Made by a program: the position numbers and the translations under genes. From Haliclona indistincta (Eukaryota > Porifera > Demospongiae > Haplosclerida > Chalinidae), in NCBI GenBank assembly GCA_964017065.1, contig OZ024790.1:5197294-5261293 (forward strand): a DNA stretch of 64,000 bases, given 5' to 3'. Of the stretch, positions 14,143-24,576 are shown piece after piece. How positions within the stretch are numbered: the first letter of the stretch is position 1; every line of letters starts with the position of its first letter. A model generated the notes under the pieces. That model did not search any database. It saw only the letters and a program-made list of their open reading frames with translations, and was not told the origin of the DNA.

Positions 14143-14209
14143 CTAGTGGGTCAATCCTCCTCATAAAATATCCTACTGGGTCAATCCTCCTCATATCATG
14201 CATGCAAGC

Positions 14210-14242
14210 AACGCATGCGCGTTTGCGTGCGCATGCGCATGT
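14210..14242 (+). promoter_or_regulatory. NRF1-like CpG/palindromic sites upstream of membrane-protein gene
   Basis: Overlapping copies of TGCGCATGCGCA-type sequence (ACGCATGCGCGTTTGCG, then TGCGCATGCGCATG) lie about 120 bp upstream of the ATG at 14362. They match the known NRF1 consensus of animal promoters. Function is inferred. Confidence 0.5.
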
Positions 14243-14361
14243 ACAATTTTTTATAAAGCGGAGCAGTGTGAAGCGGAGCACTGGAATTCAGCGTAGTTCA
14301 GAGTACTTCAGTTAAACTCATCGTAGCTACAAGTACGAGTCATAGTGACGTGTGCTCAGGT

Positions 14362-15765
14362 ATGGCAGTTACAACACGAGAAGCACATATAGCAAGTGAT
14401 GGAGATGTTGGTGTTGGTCGAGTAACAGAGACTGCCTTTGATGCGGAAACGGGTGTTGGAGTCGGCAGAGTAGTTGAAACTGTCGTTGATAAAAATACAG
14501 GAGTTGCAGCTGAAAGAGAACGAGTTGTAGCAGCTGTTCCAGATGGAAGAGGTAATATTTTGCTGATGGTGAAGGAACAAGTTCGAGCTGTTCAAGTGGT
14601 GAGTGATTGCTTTGGGATTTTACCATGTTTTCTTACGATGTTCGAATAGCCTCAAGCAATTGGAAGTGCAGGTGATAAAGCAACATGATTACGGCTGTGC
14701 ATCACTGTAATTTTATTTTGGTGACATTCAGTTGGTCATCGCACAACTACCCCAGCTATTGCAGCAGGCCCACAAGCTGCTGCACCTGCAGTTGTTGCTG
14801 CTCCAGCACAGCCAGCTTCATCAGAAGGACTCTTGACTACTCTGTTCTGCTTAGTATGCTTTCTGCCTTGTGCTTCCAGCAGTGAGTTGAAATTATTAGT
14901 CAATCATCGGATCAGAATCTGTGCTCTGAGCTATCCTGTCAACACTAGTAATAGTATAATTATTATTATAACAGTCTTAGCTATTATGTGCACGTCACCT
15001 AGCTATGCATGACTATGCAAATTGATGTTATCATTACAGGTCATGTTCATTTTCATTCTGCAGAGCTCGTCTTAGCAGCTTTCTTGTTTGTAGTGTTTGT
15101 TCCATCTGTAGTACTTGTATCATTGCTTGGTAAGCTCAATAAAATTTACTGTATAGCGGGAAATTTTCGATGGTAGAGCATTTCGTGAATAATATTTTTT
15201 TGCGAATCAACGCTATTGCCCTATCTTTGTCAACAAAAACAAGACATTCGCGGATAATATTTTCGCGAATAGCGAGATTCGTGAAAATTTTCTCCCGCAA
15301 AAATTTCCCGCTATACGGTATACCGTTTGTACATGTATAAATGTTGTCATACATGTAGGTGCTGGTCCTCTACAGTGTCCATTTTTTATATACAATGGTA
15401 TTCTTACAACAGCTCTCATTGGAACAATACTCACAATTGCAGGTCTATGTCTGGTCTTCCAGTTTTGTAAAGGAGATTCTGCTGTTGGCTGTCGGTTTAT
15501 AATATATTGTTGCAATTGCTGCACCATTATGCTCATGCTGGGACTGATTGGTACCAGCACATTCTTCGTTTTTGTACTGTTGCCACCAAATTATGAATTC
15601 TATAGAAGTAGCTATTATACTAATATTACCTGCAAGTATCTTGATGTTCCAATTGCTACAGTGATTTTTTCTTACATATTTCTTGTTCTCACTTGCCTCC
15701 CTTCAGCATTTTGTTTCTGGTATGTCTACAAGATTAAAATGCAGGCCGGAAACTCACCTGCCTAG
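14362..15765 (+). CDS. Uncharacterised multipass membrane protein, 293 aa
   Basis: Five exons join in frame: 14362-14598, 14650-14671 (a 22-nt microexon, PQAIGSA), 14732-14881, 15064-15129 and 15359-15765, total 882 nt. The N-terminus is soluble and contains repeated DVGVGRVTETAFDAET-like units, then an Ala/Pro-rich linker (AAGPQAAAPAVVAAPAQPAS). Hydrophobic stretches follow: LTTLFCLVCFLPC, LVLAAFLFVVFVPSVVLVSL, GILTTALIGTILTIAGLCLV, CTIMLMLGLIGTSTFFVFVL and VIFSYIFLVLTCLPSAFCFW, so four or five membrane helices with a Cys-rich loop (YCCNCC) and an N-glycosylation site NIT. The start was chosen because upstream in-frame codons lack an ATG. No family is recognised. Intron 4 carries a MITE. Confidence 0.78.
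15148..15321. mobile_element. MITE-like element related to the CCGTATAGC family
   Basis: The segment opens TTACTGTATAGCGGGAAATT and closes AATTTCCCGCTATACGGTA, an imperfect terminal inverted repeat. It shares the CGTATAGC core with the copies at 5539 and 45143, but its inside differs (repeated TTCGCGAATA blocks). It sits in intron 4 of the membrane-protein gene. Confidence 0.75.
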
Positions 15766-16130
15766 ACTCATAATCGCTCAATCAACTTTGACAATACCAT
15801 TTTTTCATGAGTAGTACAGTGTGTATATTCATTGAAGAATCATAATGTATTTATAGTCAAGTGAGTTGCACCAAAGATCATTGGTTGCAACGTTGATTTT
15901 TACGCGGGTTTTGCACGTGGACTAGTATTAGTATACGGAAATGCACGGTTCAGAGAATCCGTTTTCCACCAAATCACAATGGACAAAGGAGTTGTTCTCT
16001 GTTGTTGAGTAGGTGTGCGTCGTGTTCACGTCTATCTAACAGCCAAACCTCTAGATTACAACCATCAGGCTATACCAGAGAAAATCCGCTTTAGTTTTTG
16101 ATATTCGAAGTGAAAGTGAGTCAGTAGAAA
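15766..16130. other. Intergenic stretch, likely YTHDC1 promoter and 5' UTR
   Basis: No gene is seen. The ATG of the next gene lies in AAAATGGCGGACGCC, which resembles the YY1 element (AAGATGGCGGC) that often overlaps animal start codons; this is inference. Confidence 0.4.
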
Positions 16131-18244
16131 ATGGCGGACGCCCACCACTCTGACGCAGGTATGTGGGCTATGGCGCTTTATCTGATGATTTCAATCTACT
16201 TTTATCTGTCTTTAGAAAATGGCGTGCACGGAGACGCTGGCGAGGAAATGGCTTCTACCGGAGAGTACATAGATATCGAAGAACCTCTGAACGGCCTTGT
16301 GGACGAAGATCTTAGCGCTAAGGGTGCTGGCAGATTGTCTAGTCTAGCAGAGTCAGACCTGCTTCAACCTAGTGATGGGGAGAGAGAGGGAGGGATGGAG
16401 GGAGAGCTTGATATAATGGAGGTCCTCGAGGACCAACCGTTTGAAGTGTTAGATAGCGCCGCATGTGGAGACTTGAACCAAGACCACACTCAGTTGGGTA
16501 CGTGTGTGTGTACGTGCATGTTACAATGTATGGTATCTGCGTGTGGGATGCTTTTAACATGTGTTTAACAGTTGCTACAAATTTGCTAAACAAGCAATTT
16601 TTCCTTTCTGGTTCAAAATCTGTTGTATAATGTTCAAAGTGTTCATCAATTATCTCTCTCTCCCTCCCTTCCTCCCTCCCTCCCTCTCCCTTCCTCCCTC
16701 TCTCTCTCTCTCTCTCTCTCCCTCCCTCCCTCTCCCTCCCTCTCTCCCTCCCTCTCTCTCTCTCCCGCCCTCTCTCTCCCTCTCCCTCCCTCCCTCCCTC
16801 CCTCTCTCTCTCTCCCTCCCTCCCTCTCTCTCTCTCTCCCTCTCTCTCTCTCCCTCTCTCTCCCTCTCCCTCCCTCCCTCTCTCTCTCCCTCTCTCTCTC
16901 AGAGAGGGGCAACAGCACCAGTGCTATGCCTGGAGATGGTGAAGGTGATGTAGTGCTGGTTGAGACAGACATTGCTGACGATAGGATTGGAGACACAGAC
17001 GACCTCAAATCAGTAGTACACCAAGAAGGTCAGCAAATGAAGAATAGAAGTTTTGAATATTATTATAAGTACATGTACATCTTGTAACATGTGTTTTCAT
17101 GACTGGGTAGTACAATATGCTACATGTAAGTGACTGGAAGTCTCATCTCATGCATAGCGACATGTATCTCATGCATAGGAACACGTATCCTCAATGTTGA
17201 CTCAGCTCACAATCAAACATGTAAAATATTTGCTGTACATGTATGTTAGTCTACAGGGATTATCGGAATGGGTTTCCATTCTTGCTACTTGAATTGCTAA
17301 ATCGTAGTGATCGATATTCAAGCCATTACTGGCACTGTTTTTAGACAGCATCAAGAATCCCTCAGTGCGTCATGTAGCTCACAAATATACAAAAACTTAC
17401 TACCAAGGTCATTTGTCCTTTCAGCATTGAATACTTGTGACAACATGTACTAACTGAGTGACATACTTGTGAGACTATGCATTTTGTGATTCAGCTAGTC
17501 TAGACTCTAGCTTCTGCCTCCTCCTACTATCTTATCTCTATTTTGTTTACTGCATGTATGGTCACATGTTAATCTGTGTGTTTATCATGTGTAAATATTT
17601 CATATTTGATGTATTTTCCACAGAAGGTAGGAGAGCTATTTCACCTATTGAATTCGCCAAAGAAGGGTCTGGTCCAGGTGTGTGTATGGTAGCTAGCTAC
17701 CGGTAAAGCCTGAAAGTAAAACTCCAAGCGCATGTTCTTTTTTTAGCCCTTCAGCCTGCCCAGCTGTACACCTGGTCTTGACTAGAGGCTATTAGTGTGG
17801 TAACAAGTGTCTTGTGTTGTGATAGCATCGCTACACTGCTGACCACAGATACATGTAGTGCTCCAATGAGTTCCGGGAGATTGGCTTCTTGCATTAGCTA
17901 TCTGCCTAGTGCACATACACTCTAAGCTTTTCCTATAACTCTTTTTTAACTCAGTTTTGCACACCAGCTTTCACCAGCTTTCCTAATACAACTGAAACAC
18001 AACTTGTGCTTTCATTTGTGTGACATGTGCATGTTTTATTTATAGTGTGTGTGTCAGTGGGGTGCTCCATGTTGTTGATATACTCTCTCTAAAGCATGAA
18101 TGGTTGTTTTTGCTACACAGACAACACTATCAGACACGACAGAAAGTCCTCTTCTCACAGCAAATCAGAGAAATCCTCCAGTTAGTTACTAGCTATAGAC
18201 ATGCAAACTCTTTTCTTATCTCTCCCTCTCTATCTCTCTTTCTT

Positions 18245-18328
<84 letters not shown>

Positions 18329-19088
18329 GTACTCTTATCATGTAAGCTTTGTTGCATTTTTCTCTGTGTACTCACATACTATAGTTTTTATAAACTTGTA
18401 CTTATACTAAACTTTTATAAAAGTGTTTATACTATAGTTGTGTAAAGAGGTGGTTAAGCTGTCTGTGATAGTTTATCTGGTTAGCTCTGTGTGTCATGGC
18501 TCTCCTCCCTGATCTTACCACTGAGTGCTGTTACTCTGGTCAGCATGTCAGTTATAACCCGGAGGTATACTATGCATGTGACTGCTTATCTTGGACACCT
18601 ACTGGCTGCTCATACCACCAGATGGTGTAATACAGCAGACTACACTGCTCCAACTCAAAATTCAAATTCTTGTTAGTTACTGACTTCAGCTGTTTTGACC
18701 TGCCGACAATACTTCATTGTGTGTAAATATATTTGTGTCTTGTTTCGCTTTAGCATATTTTTGACATTTTACCTGTTTATGTAGCAGGGAAACTTGTAAA
18801 ACTTGGTTTGTCAATGAAAACGTTTTATAACAATTTTGGTGAAGAATGAGTATACTTGTAGGTTTGCTTTATACATAATGTACTACATTGTGTTTCCTTT
18901 GTGATGGTAGTTTTAGCTTTTTTGGTTTCTAACGATAGTATGTTGTATTGTTGTAGGTTCTTCTGGAACTGATCCTTTGTCTCCTGGACCTCATCGTGTG
19001 GTGGATAAGTTATTTGGTAACACACGCTACTTTGTGATCAAGAGTAACAACTATGAGAATGTGGACATCGCCAAGACAAGAGTGAGCG

Positions 19089-19133
<45 letters not shown>

Positions 19134-19992
19134 AAGCGTGCGTGCGTGTGTGTGTGTGTGTGTGCGTGCGTGTGTGTGTGTGCACATTTGAACATGTTTG
19201 GATGTATTAAAATTTAATTCTACAGTCCTTATCTCATTGTATTAATGCTGTTCTAAGATACCAAATGTGTTTATTTCTCCATGTATTGACTCACAATCAC
19301 TGCGTTCAGTGCGTTGTTGTTTTCTAGTCCAAGACAATGCTTGTTCAGTTATATAGTTTCATTGGTTACCATGCAACCATTGAATGGATTCATGTAGTTG
19401 TATTGTACTAGCTGTGCATGTGTTGGTAGATATTATCTCCTTTGCATTTGCGTATCATCTCTTTTCTCTCAGAATGTCTGGTCTACTTTGCCGTACAATG
19501 AAAAGAAGCTGAATAAAGCATACAGGGTGAGAGTGGGCATTATTTAGGACACATGTAAATAAGGTACTATTGTCAAATGTTTCGATATTTTTGCTACATG
19601 ATACACCTCAACTGATCATTGGATTAGGTATACATGTACTGTTCTTTCAGCTAGTTTGAACGACTATTGTGTCTAGAATTTGGTGCAGTACCAGGAACAA
19701 ATTTCTGGATGAAACTAGAATAGGAAATGGTTCAAATTAATAATTTAACTATGTTTCTGGTGTAATGCTCGACTGTGTGTGATCTTGTTCTGTATCTGCA
19801 GGATTGTCGCAATGTGCTGTTGATCTATTCAGTGAGAGAGAGCGGCAGCTTTCAAGGTCAGTTTCACTAGAATAACCATTTTTCTGAAAAACTGTAATAC
19901 CTTCTAGGCAGGCCTACTACATGTACTAAACTAGTTGTCATAGGAAACCATTTTGTAAGCTGCTCTGAATATGCCGATAACAGTGCCTTCGT

Positions 19993-20068
<76 letters not shown>

Positions 20069-23000
20069 AGTCTTGTGTACATGCTTGTACTAATATTGTG
20101 TTTTTTTTTGTAAAAAGTGAAATTTTTACAGCTGTGTTATTGTTGTGGTGTAGGGTTTGCTAGGCTAGTGGATGAGTCACGTACCGATGGACCAAGAATA
20201 CCATGGATACTGCCTCCCACTATCTCCTCCTCTCAACTGGGCGGAGTCTTCAAACTGGACTGGATACACAAGTTTGTAATTACAGTACATTTGGGTTTGC
20301 AGAAATAAAAATTATGTAGAATTCGATATTTCGTACTTTTGATCACCTTTTGACTCAGTACCACCTACGAATCATGCTTGGGGTTAAATTCAAGTACTTT
20401 GGTTTATTGTCGCATGAGTAATAGAGGCTTTGTCATGTACAATGTTTTTGTCTACACACACTCTTGCATTACATACGCTCACTCACTGACTCACAGAGGC
20501 ACTCTGATGTTCGGAGCATGTCAGGAACTCAAGAACCCGTGGAATGACAACAAACCAGTAAAGATCAGTAGAGATGGACAGGTACATACACACGCACGCA
20601 CATACACACACGCACACACACACACACACACACGGTAACTGAGGTGTTGTGTAATTTTTACTTCAGATTTGAAACTTTTGTGTATACTGTATTTGCTGAG
20701 CTGGTTTATGTATATATTAGCTGTTGGTGTTTGTTGTACCTTTGCCTTCAGTTTCATCAATTGTTTAAAGTTTACTAATATTTATTGTTGTACTCTGCAT
20801 ATTTACTAGTATAAATAGCTTGTATTTACAGTACTCAATTTTAGACCAATAAGCTAAAGCTAGAGCTTGTCCAGTATGCAGTTGTCAATACTGTATTTGT
20901 TTGGTACAGGAGGTGGAGCCTACTGTTGGTGAGAAGCTGTGTCGTCTCTGGGCTAGTGTTCCTGCTGACAGCAAAGGAGGAGGCAGCGGTGATGGTAGCA
21001 GCAGTAGCTGGCGATCGTCACATCGAGACCACTCCCACTCAGTCCCTCACACCGCTTTCCCCCCTCACATGTCACCCTATGTTCATCCTCGCTTCCCAGT
21101 GGCTGTGCCGGGCTTGTTTGATAGCCGAGCTTCAATACACATGAACCCAGCGGCGCTGTATGCTCTACCCAGGTATGGTTCTGCCCCGCCCCTCTATTGG
21201 GCAGCCACACCCCCACCAACTAGGACTGTACCCTCTTCTACTAAGAGATATTCATCTCGACACAAGAGCACTAGTAGACCTCCCGCAGAGCAAAATACGA
21301 CGACCACCGAATCTCAGCAATGAGAGAGGCAGCATGCTTGTGTTATAGCTTATCTTTTATCATGGCGACTAATTTTTGTGCAGAACGAGACTGTCACACT
21401 TCGTGTCAGGACACTTTTCAAATTTGAACTAGCATAGAACTTTTTTATATGACACCTGCTCGACTAAAATTATGGACATACACAAATAATTTAAGAGCTG
21501 GACTGGACTACATTTGAATTCTATCTGGTCAAGTTAAGCCTCTCTCTCATAATTATGACCACTCACTGAGAGTGTGTGCTTTGGGACCTTGCTACTCTGT
21601 TGTGAGTGTGGCGGCCATTGTTCTTGCTGCTTGTATAGACTGAACTGTGTAATATGAACTGGTATATAGCCTGCTAGAACACTGTATGGGTTGCTATGGT
21701 TACAAGGCGGAGTTACCCACCTCTACAACTGTTCTTTTTAAGTGTACACACTCCAGCTTTAGTAATATTGAACAACAGAAGTTTTATATATTTTTTGCAT
21801 GTGTCATTTTTATTTATATAATAATTGGTTTGTGAGTGTCTACAGGCAGAGGTAGGCTGGTAGATGACGTGTTGTTTAGCTCTGTCCTCTCATCTAGCAA
21901 GCACCAGTTAGCTGAGGCACTGTTGACACGACACAGGAAGAGAAGCGAAGAGGAACACAGGACAAGATCAAGTGATAGTGAGTGTTAAGATAATAATTAT
22001 CAGAATGTTGTGCTCTTATTGTTGTAGAATTTGTTTTGTGATTTTTTAACTTTAATTTAAAAATTATATCTGATAACTGCTGACAATGACAAAATTTAAA
22101 CAAGTGAAATCTCGGCTTTACTGTGTACATAGAAATACATTACCCCATTGTCAGTTATTGACAGTACTTGATTTGAGCCTATGTGTGTAACTGCTCAATT
22201 TTTGAGTCACAGCAATTTTTTTCTTTTAGGGTCTAGTGAGAGAATTGTTCGTCGACGTAGTCATAGTCGTGAGAGAGAACGGGAGAGGGAGCGACCGAGG
22301 AGGGGTAGAGAGGCACATTCACCAACACACCGGGGCAGAGAGCGGCATTCTGAGTCATCGTCCAGTCATCATAGCAGAGCTAGTAGCGGCCGAAGAGAAA
22401 GGGAAAGGAGAAGGTGAGATATTCGTGCCTAGCGTTAGAAATGCTGGGACCTCGGTCACTATACAACGGTCCAGAGCAAAAAAGTGTCTTTTTCTTGTGA
22501 AATTGAGTGCATTTTTGGCTAGTACTAAGATAGAAACTCAATGTTGTTGCTTTATGTGTTTTGTCCAGGTCTCGTTCCCGATCTCGTTCTCCCAGACGAT
22601 CAGGAGGGCACAGCTTTGGTGTGAGCAAGCGTACGCTGATGCACGGGTCGTACTCAGACTACATCAAGGAATACGCTGCTCGATCATCTAGTAAAGGATC
22701 AGGAAGCAGCAGTAGTGGTGGTGGTCAGGTGAGTGTGCAATACATCACCTGTGAAAACATCGTCAACACCAGATCAGGAAGCCTATTAGAAGTTTTTTGT
22801 GGGTTTCCATTGAACATGTACTGGATTTACATTTTTGGCAGTGCTTTACTGTATGGGAAGTAGAAACCTACCTTGCTCTAGATCTAGGTCTGAATCGACT
22901 GAGCACATAGTGTGTAATTGGGAATGGTTGAAATTATTTGTCATTTACTTCCTGTTGATCATTTCCTCACAGGCACCGATGAGTGTTGCTGCTGTAGCGT

Positions 23001-24086
23001 CACAATACAAGAGAGCTCTCTCTCAAGTTGCTGGAGCACTGGCAGCAAAGGTAACACATAGTCTTCACATAGTCTTCGCATAGACTTCACATAGTCTTCA
23101 CATAGTCTTCGCATAGACTTCACATAGACTTCACATAGTCTTCGCATAGACTTCACATAGTCTTCACATAGACTTCACATAGTCTTAACATAGTCTTCGC
23201 ATAGACTTCACATAGACTTCACATAGTCTTAACATAGACTTCACATAGACTTCACATAGACTTCGCATAGACTTCGCATAGACTTCACATAGACTTCACA
23301 TAGTCTTTACATAGTCTTCGCATAGACTTCGCATAGACTTCACATAGACTTCGCATAGACTTCACATAGACTTCGCATAGTCTTCACATAGACTTCGCAT
23401 AGACTTCACATAGACTTCACATAGTCTTAACATAGACTTCACATAGACTTCACATAGACTTCGCATAGACTTCGCATAGACTTCACATAGACTTCACATA
23501 GACTTCACATAGTCTTCACATAGACTTCACGTAGACTTCACATAGACTTCACATAGACTTCACATAGTCTTCACATGGACTTCACGTAGACTTCACATAG
23601 ACTTCACCTAGTCTTCACGTAGACTTCACATAGACTTCAACAGACTTCACATAGTCTTCACGTAGTCTTCACGTAGACTTCACATAGACTTCACATAGAC
23701 TTCACATAGACTTTGCATAGTCTTCACAATGAGTTCACATAGACTTCAACAGACTTCACGTAGACTTTGCATGGTCTTGACATAGACTTTGCATAGTCTT
23801 CACATAGACTTCACATAGACTTCACATAGACTTTGCATGGTCTTCACATAGATTTCACTTTAGTAGAGCACTCTGAGCAGGGATACACCTACAATGTCAC
23901 ACAAATTAAAAATTTATTATGTGAAATTTTTTGTTAGCATTTCTAGTACTTGCATAGTTACAAGTATACTGTTGAAAGTGACATTTGTTTTCTACTCTCA
24001 TGCAGCAACATCAAGCTATAGATCCTGATAACTATAACAAGAAAGTGGATGAGTTTCTCGAGAGGACACGTGGTCACAAGTCATGA
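16131..24086 (+). CDS. YTHDC1: YTH-domain m6A reader, YTHDC1 orthologue, 626 aa
   Basis: Sixteen exons join to 1,881 nt: 16131-16158, 16216-16497, 16903-17028, 17624-17677, 18121-18180, 18957-19081, 19473-19526, 19802-19856, 20154-20271, 20497-20581, 20910-21172, 21850-21977, 22230-22413, 22569-22728, 22973-23050 and 24006-24086. YTHDC1 is a nuclear protein that binds N6-methyladenosine in RNA and influences splicing and export. After an acidic N-terminus, the YTH domain runs from FGNTRYFVIKSNNYENVDIA through NVWSTLPYNEKKL, VLLIYSVRESGSFQGFARL, GPRIPWILPP and LGGVFKLDWI to NPWNDNKPVKISRDGQEVEP. Tryptophans of NVW and IPW match two cage positions known for the family. The C-terminus has RS/RE-rich stretches and GSYSDYIKEYAAR and KKVDEFLERTRGH, which recall the vertebrate tail. 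Reading through the exon-11 donor gives an alternative C-terminus stopping at 21323. Confidence 0.93.
16644..16902 (+). repeat. CT/CCCT-rich low-complexity tract forming the exon-3 acceptor
   Basis: About 250 bases of CTCT and CCCT repeats end in CTCTCAG, immediately before exon 3 of YTHDC1. It therefore acts as an oversized polypyrimidine tract. Confidence 0.92.
18220..18327 (+). repeat. CT microsatellite in YTHDC1 intron 5
   Basis: TCTC and TTTCTC units run just downstream of exon 5 and end at ATGTACTC. No splice acceptor follows. Confidence 0.9.
19083..19180 (+). repeat. TG-rich microsatellite at donor of YTHDC1 exon 6
   Basis: The intron starts GTGAGCGTGTG and goes straight into (TG)n with GCGTGCG interruptions, so the donor of exon 6 merges with the repeat. 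Confidence 0.9.
20001..20066 (+). repeat. (TG)n microsatellite in YTHDC1 intron 8
   Basis: About 30 TG units, uninterrupted, lie between exons 8 and 9. Confidence 0.9.
23051..23860 (+). repeat. 11-bp minisatellite filling most of the last YTHDC1 intron
   Basis: Units of TTCACATAGAC and TTCACATAGTC (with GCATAG variants) are repeated about 70 times, starting at the splice donor of exon 15. The last copies are more divergent (TTTGCATGGTC, TTCAACAGAC). Confidence 0.95.
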
Positions 24087-24171
24087 TGCTATACCCAGCA
24101 ATACCATTAACCCTTGTAACACTTGCAATTATATTAATTATATTAATTATAATTACGATCTCACAATAATT

Positions 24172-24290
24172 TTTTTCTAATGTCGTGTGAGTGCATTGTG
24201 TAGTTCAGTCTATGTGCTCTGAGATACAACTGCAGCATTGTCTAAACTAGAAGAAGAGAGATAGTGATGAAGTGTTCTGAGACGACCACA
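24172..24290. repeat. Fragment of the duplicated 3'-flank sequence
   Basis: GTCGTGTGAGTGCATTGTGT, AGTTCAGTCT and later GATAGTGATGAAGTGTT also occur, in the same order, near 36441-36600 and 41353-41520. There they form the 3' end and flank of the coiled-coil gene and its duplicate. This third piece lies between YTHDC1 and the channel gene. Confidence 0.8.
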
Positions 24291-24425
24291 GACCATTGTT
24301 TTGAAGTGTAACTTGATATGTGAGATTGATGAGTGAGTGATGTTCCACAAAGCAGTTGTCATTTATCAACTCTAGCTTGCAGTTATCGAGTGCAACCCTG
24401 AAAATCATTGCCAATGGTCGTTGAG

Positions 24426-24468
24426 AAAGTCACGCGGGGTCCAATGGCATTGGACCCCGCGTGACTTT
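24426..24468. repeat. Near-perfect palindrome upstream of the channel gene
   Basis: AAAGTCACGCGGGGTCCAAT and ATTGGACCCCGCGTGACTTT flank a 3-base centre (GGC). It lies about 110 bp before the ATG of the channel gene, and GACCCCGC recurs at 24480. Confidence 0.9.
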
Positions 24469-24576
24469 GTATCGCATTGACCCCGCATCTTCAGCCCCAC
24501 CTTTTTAGCTAGTCATTGTGCTGCAAAACACCACTCTGACGGAACGGAGTGGCTCACCGTCAGTTTATTTGCCAAA

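Noticed and set aside
16561..17087. Pro/Ser/Leu-rich frames over the CT tract
   Set aside because: They come from the CT/CCCT repeat in front of YTHDC1 exon 3.
23051..23860. CRISPR-like or coding repeat
   Set aside because: The 11-bp units are contiguous and contain frequent stops; it lies inside a clear intron.
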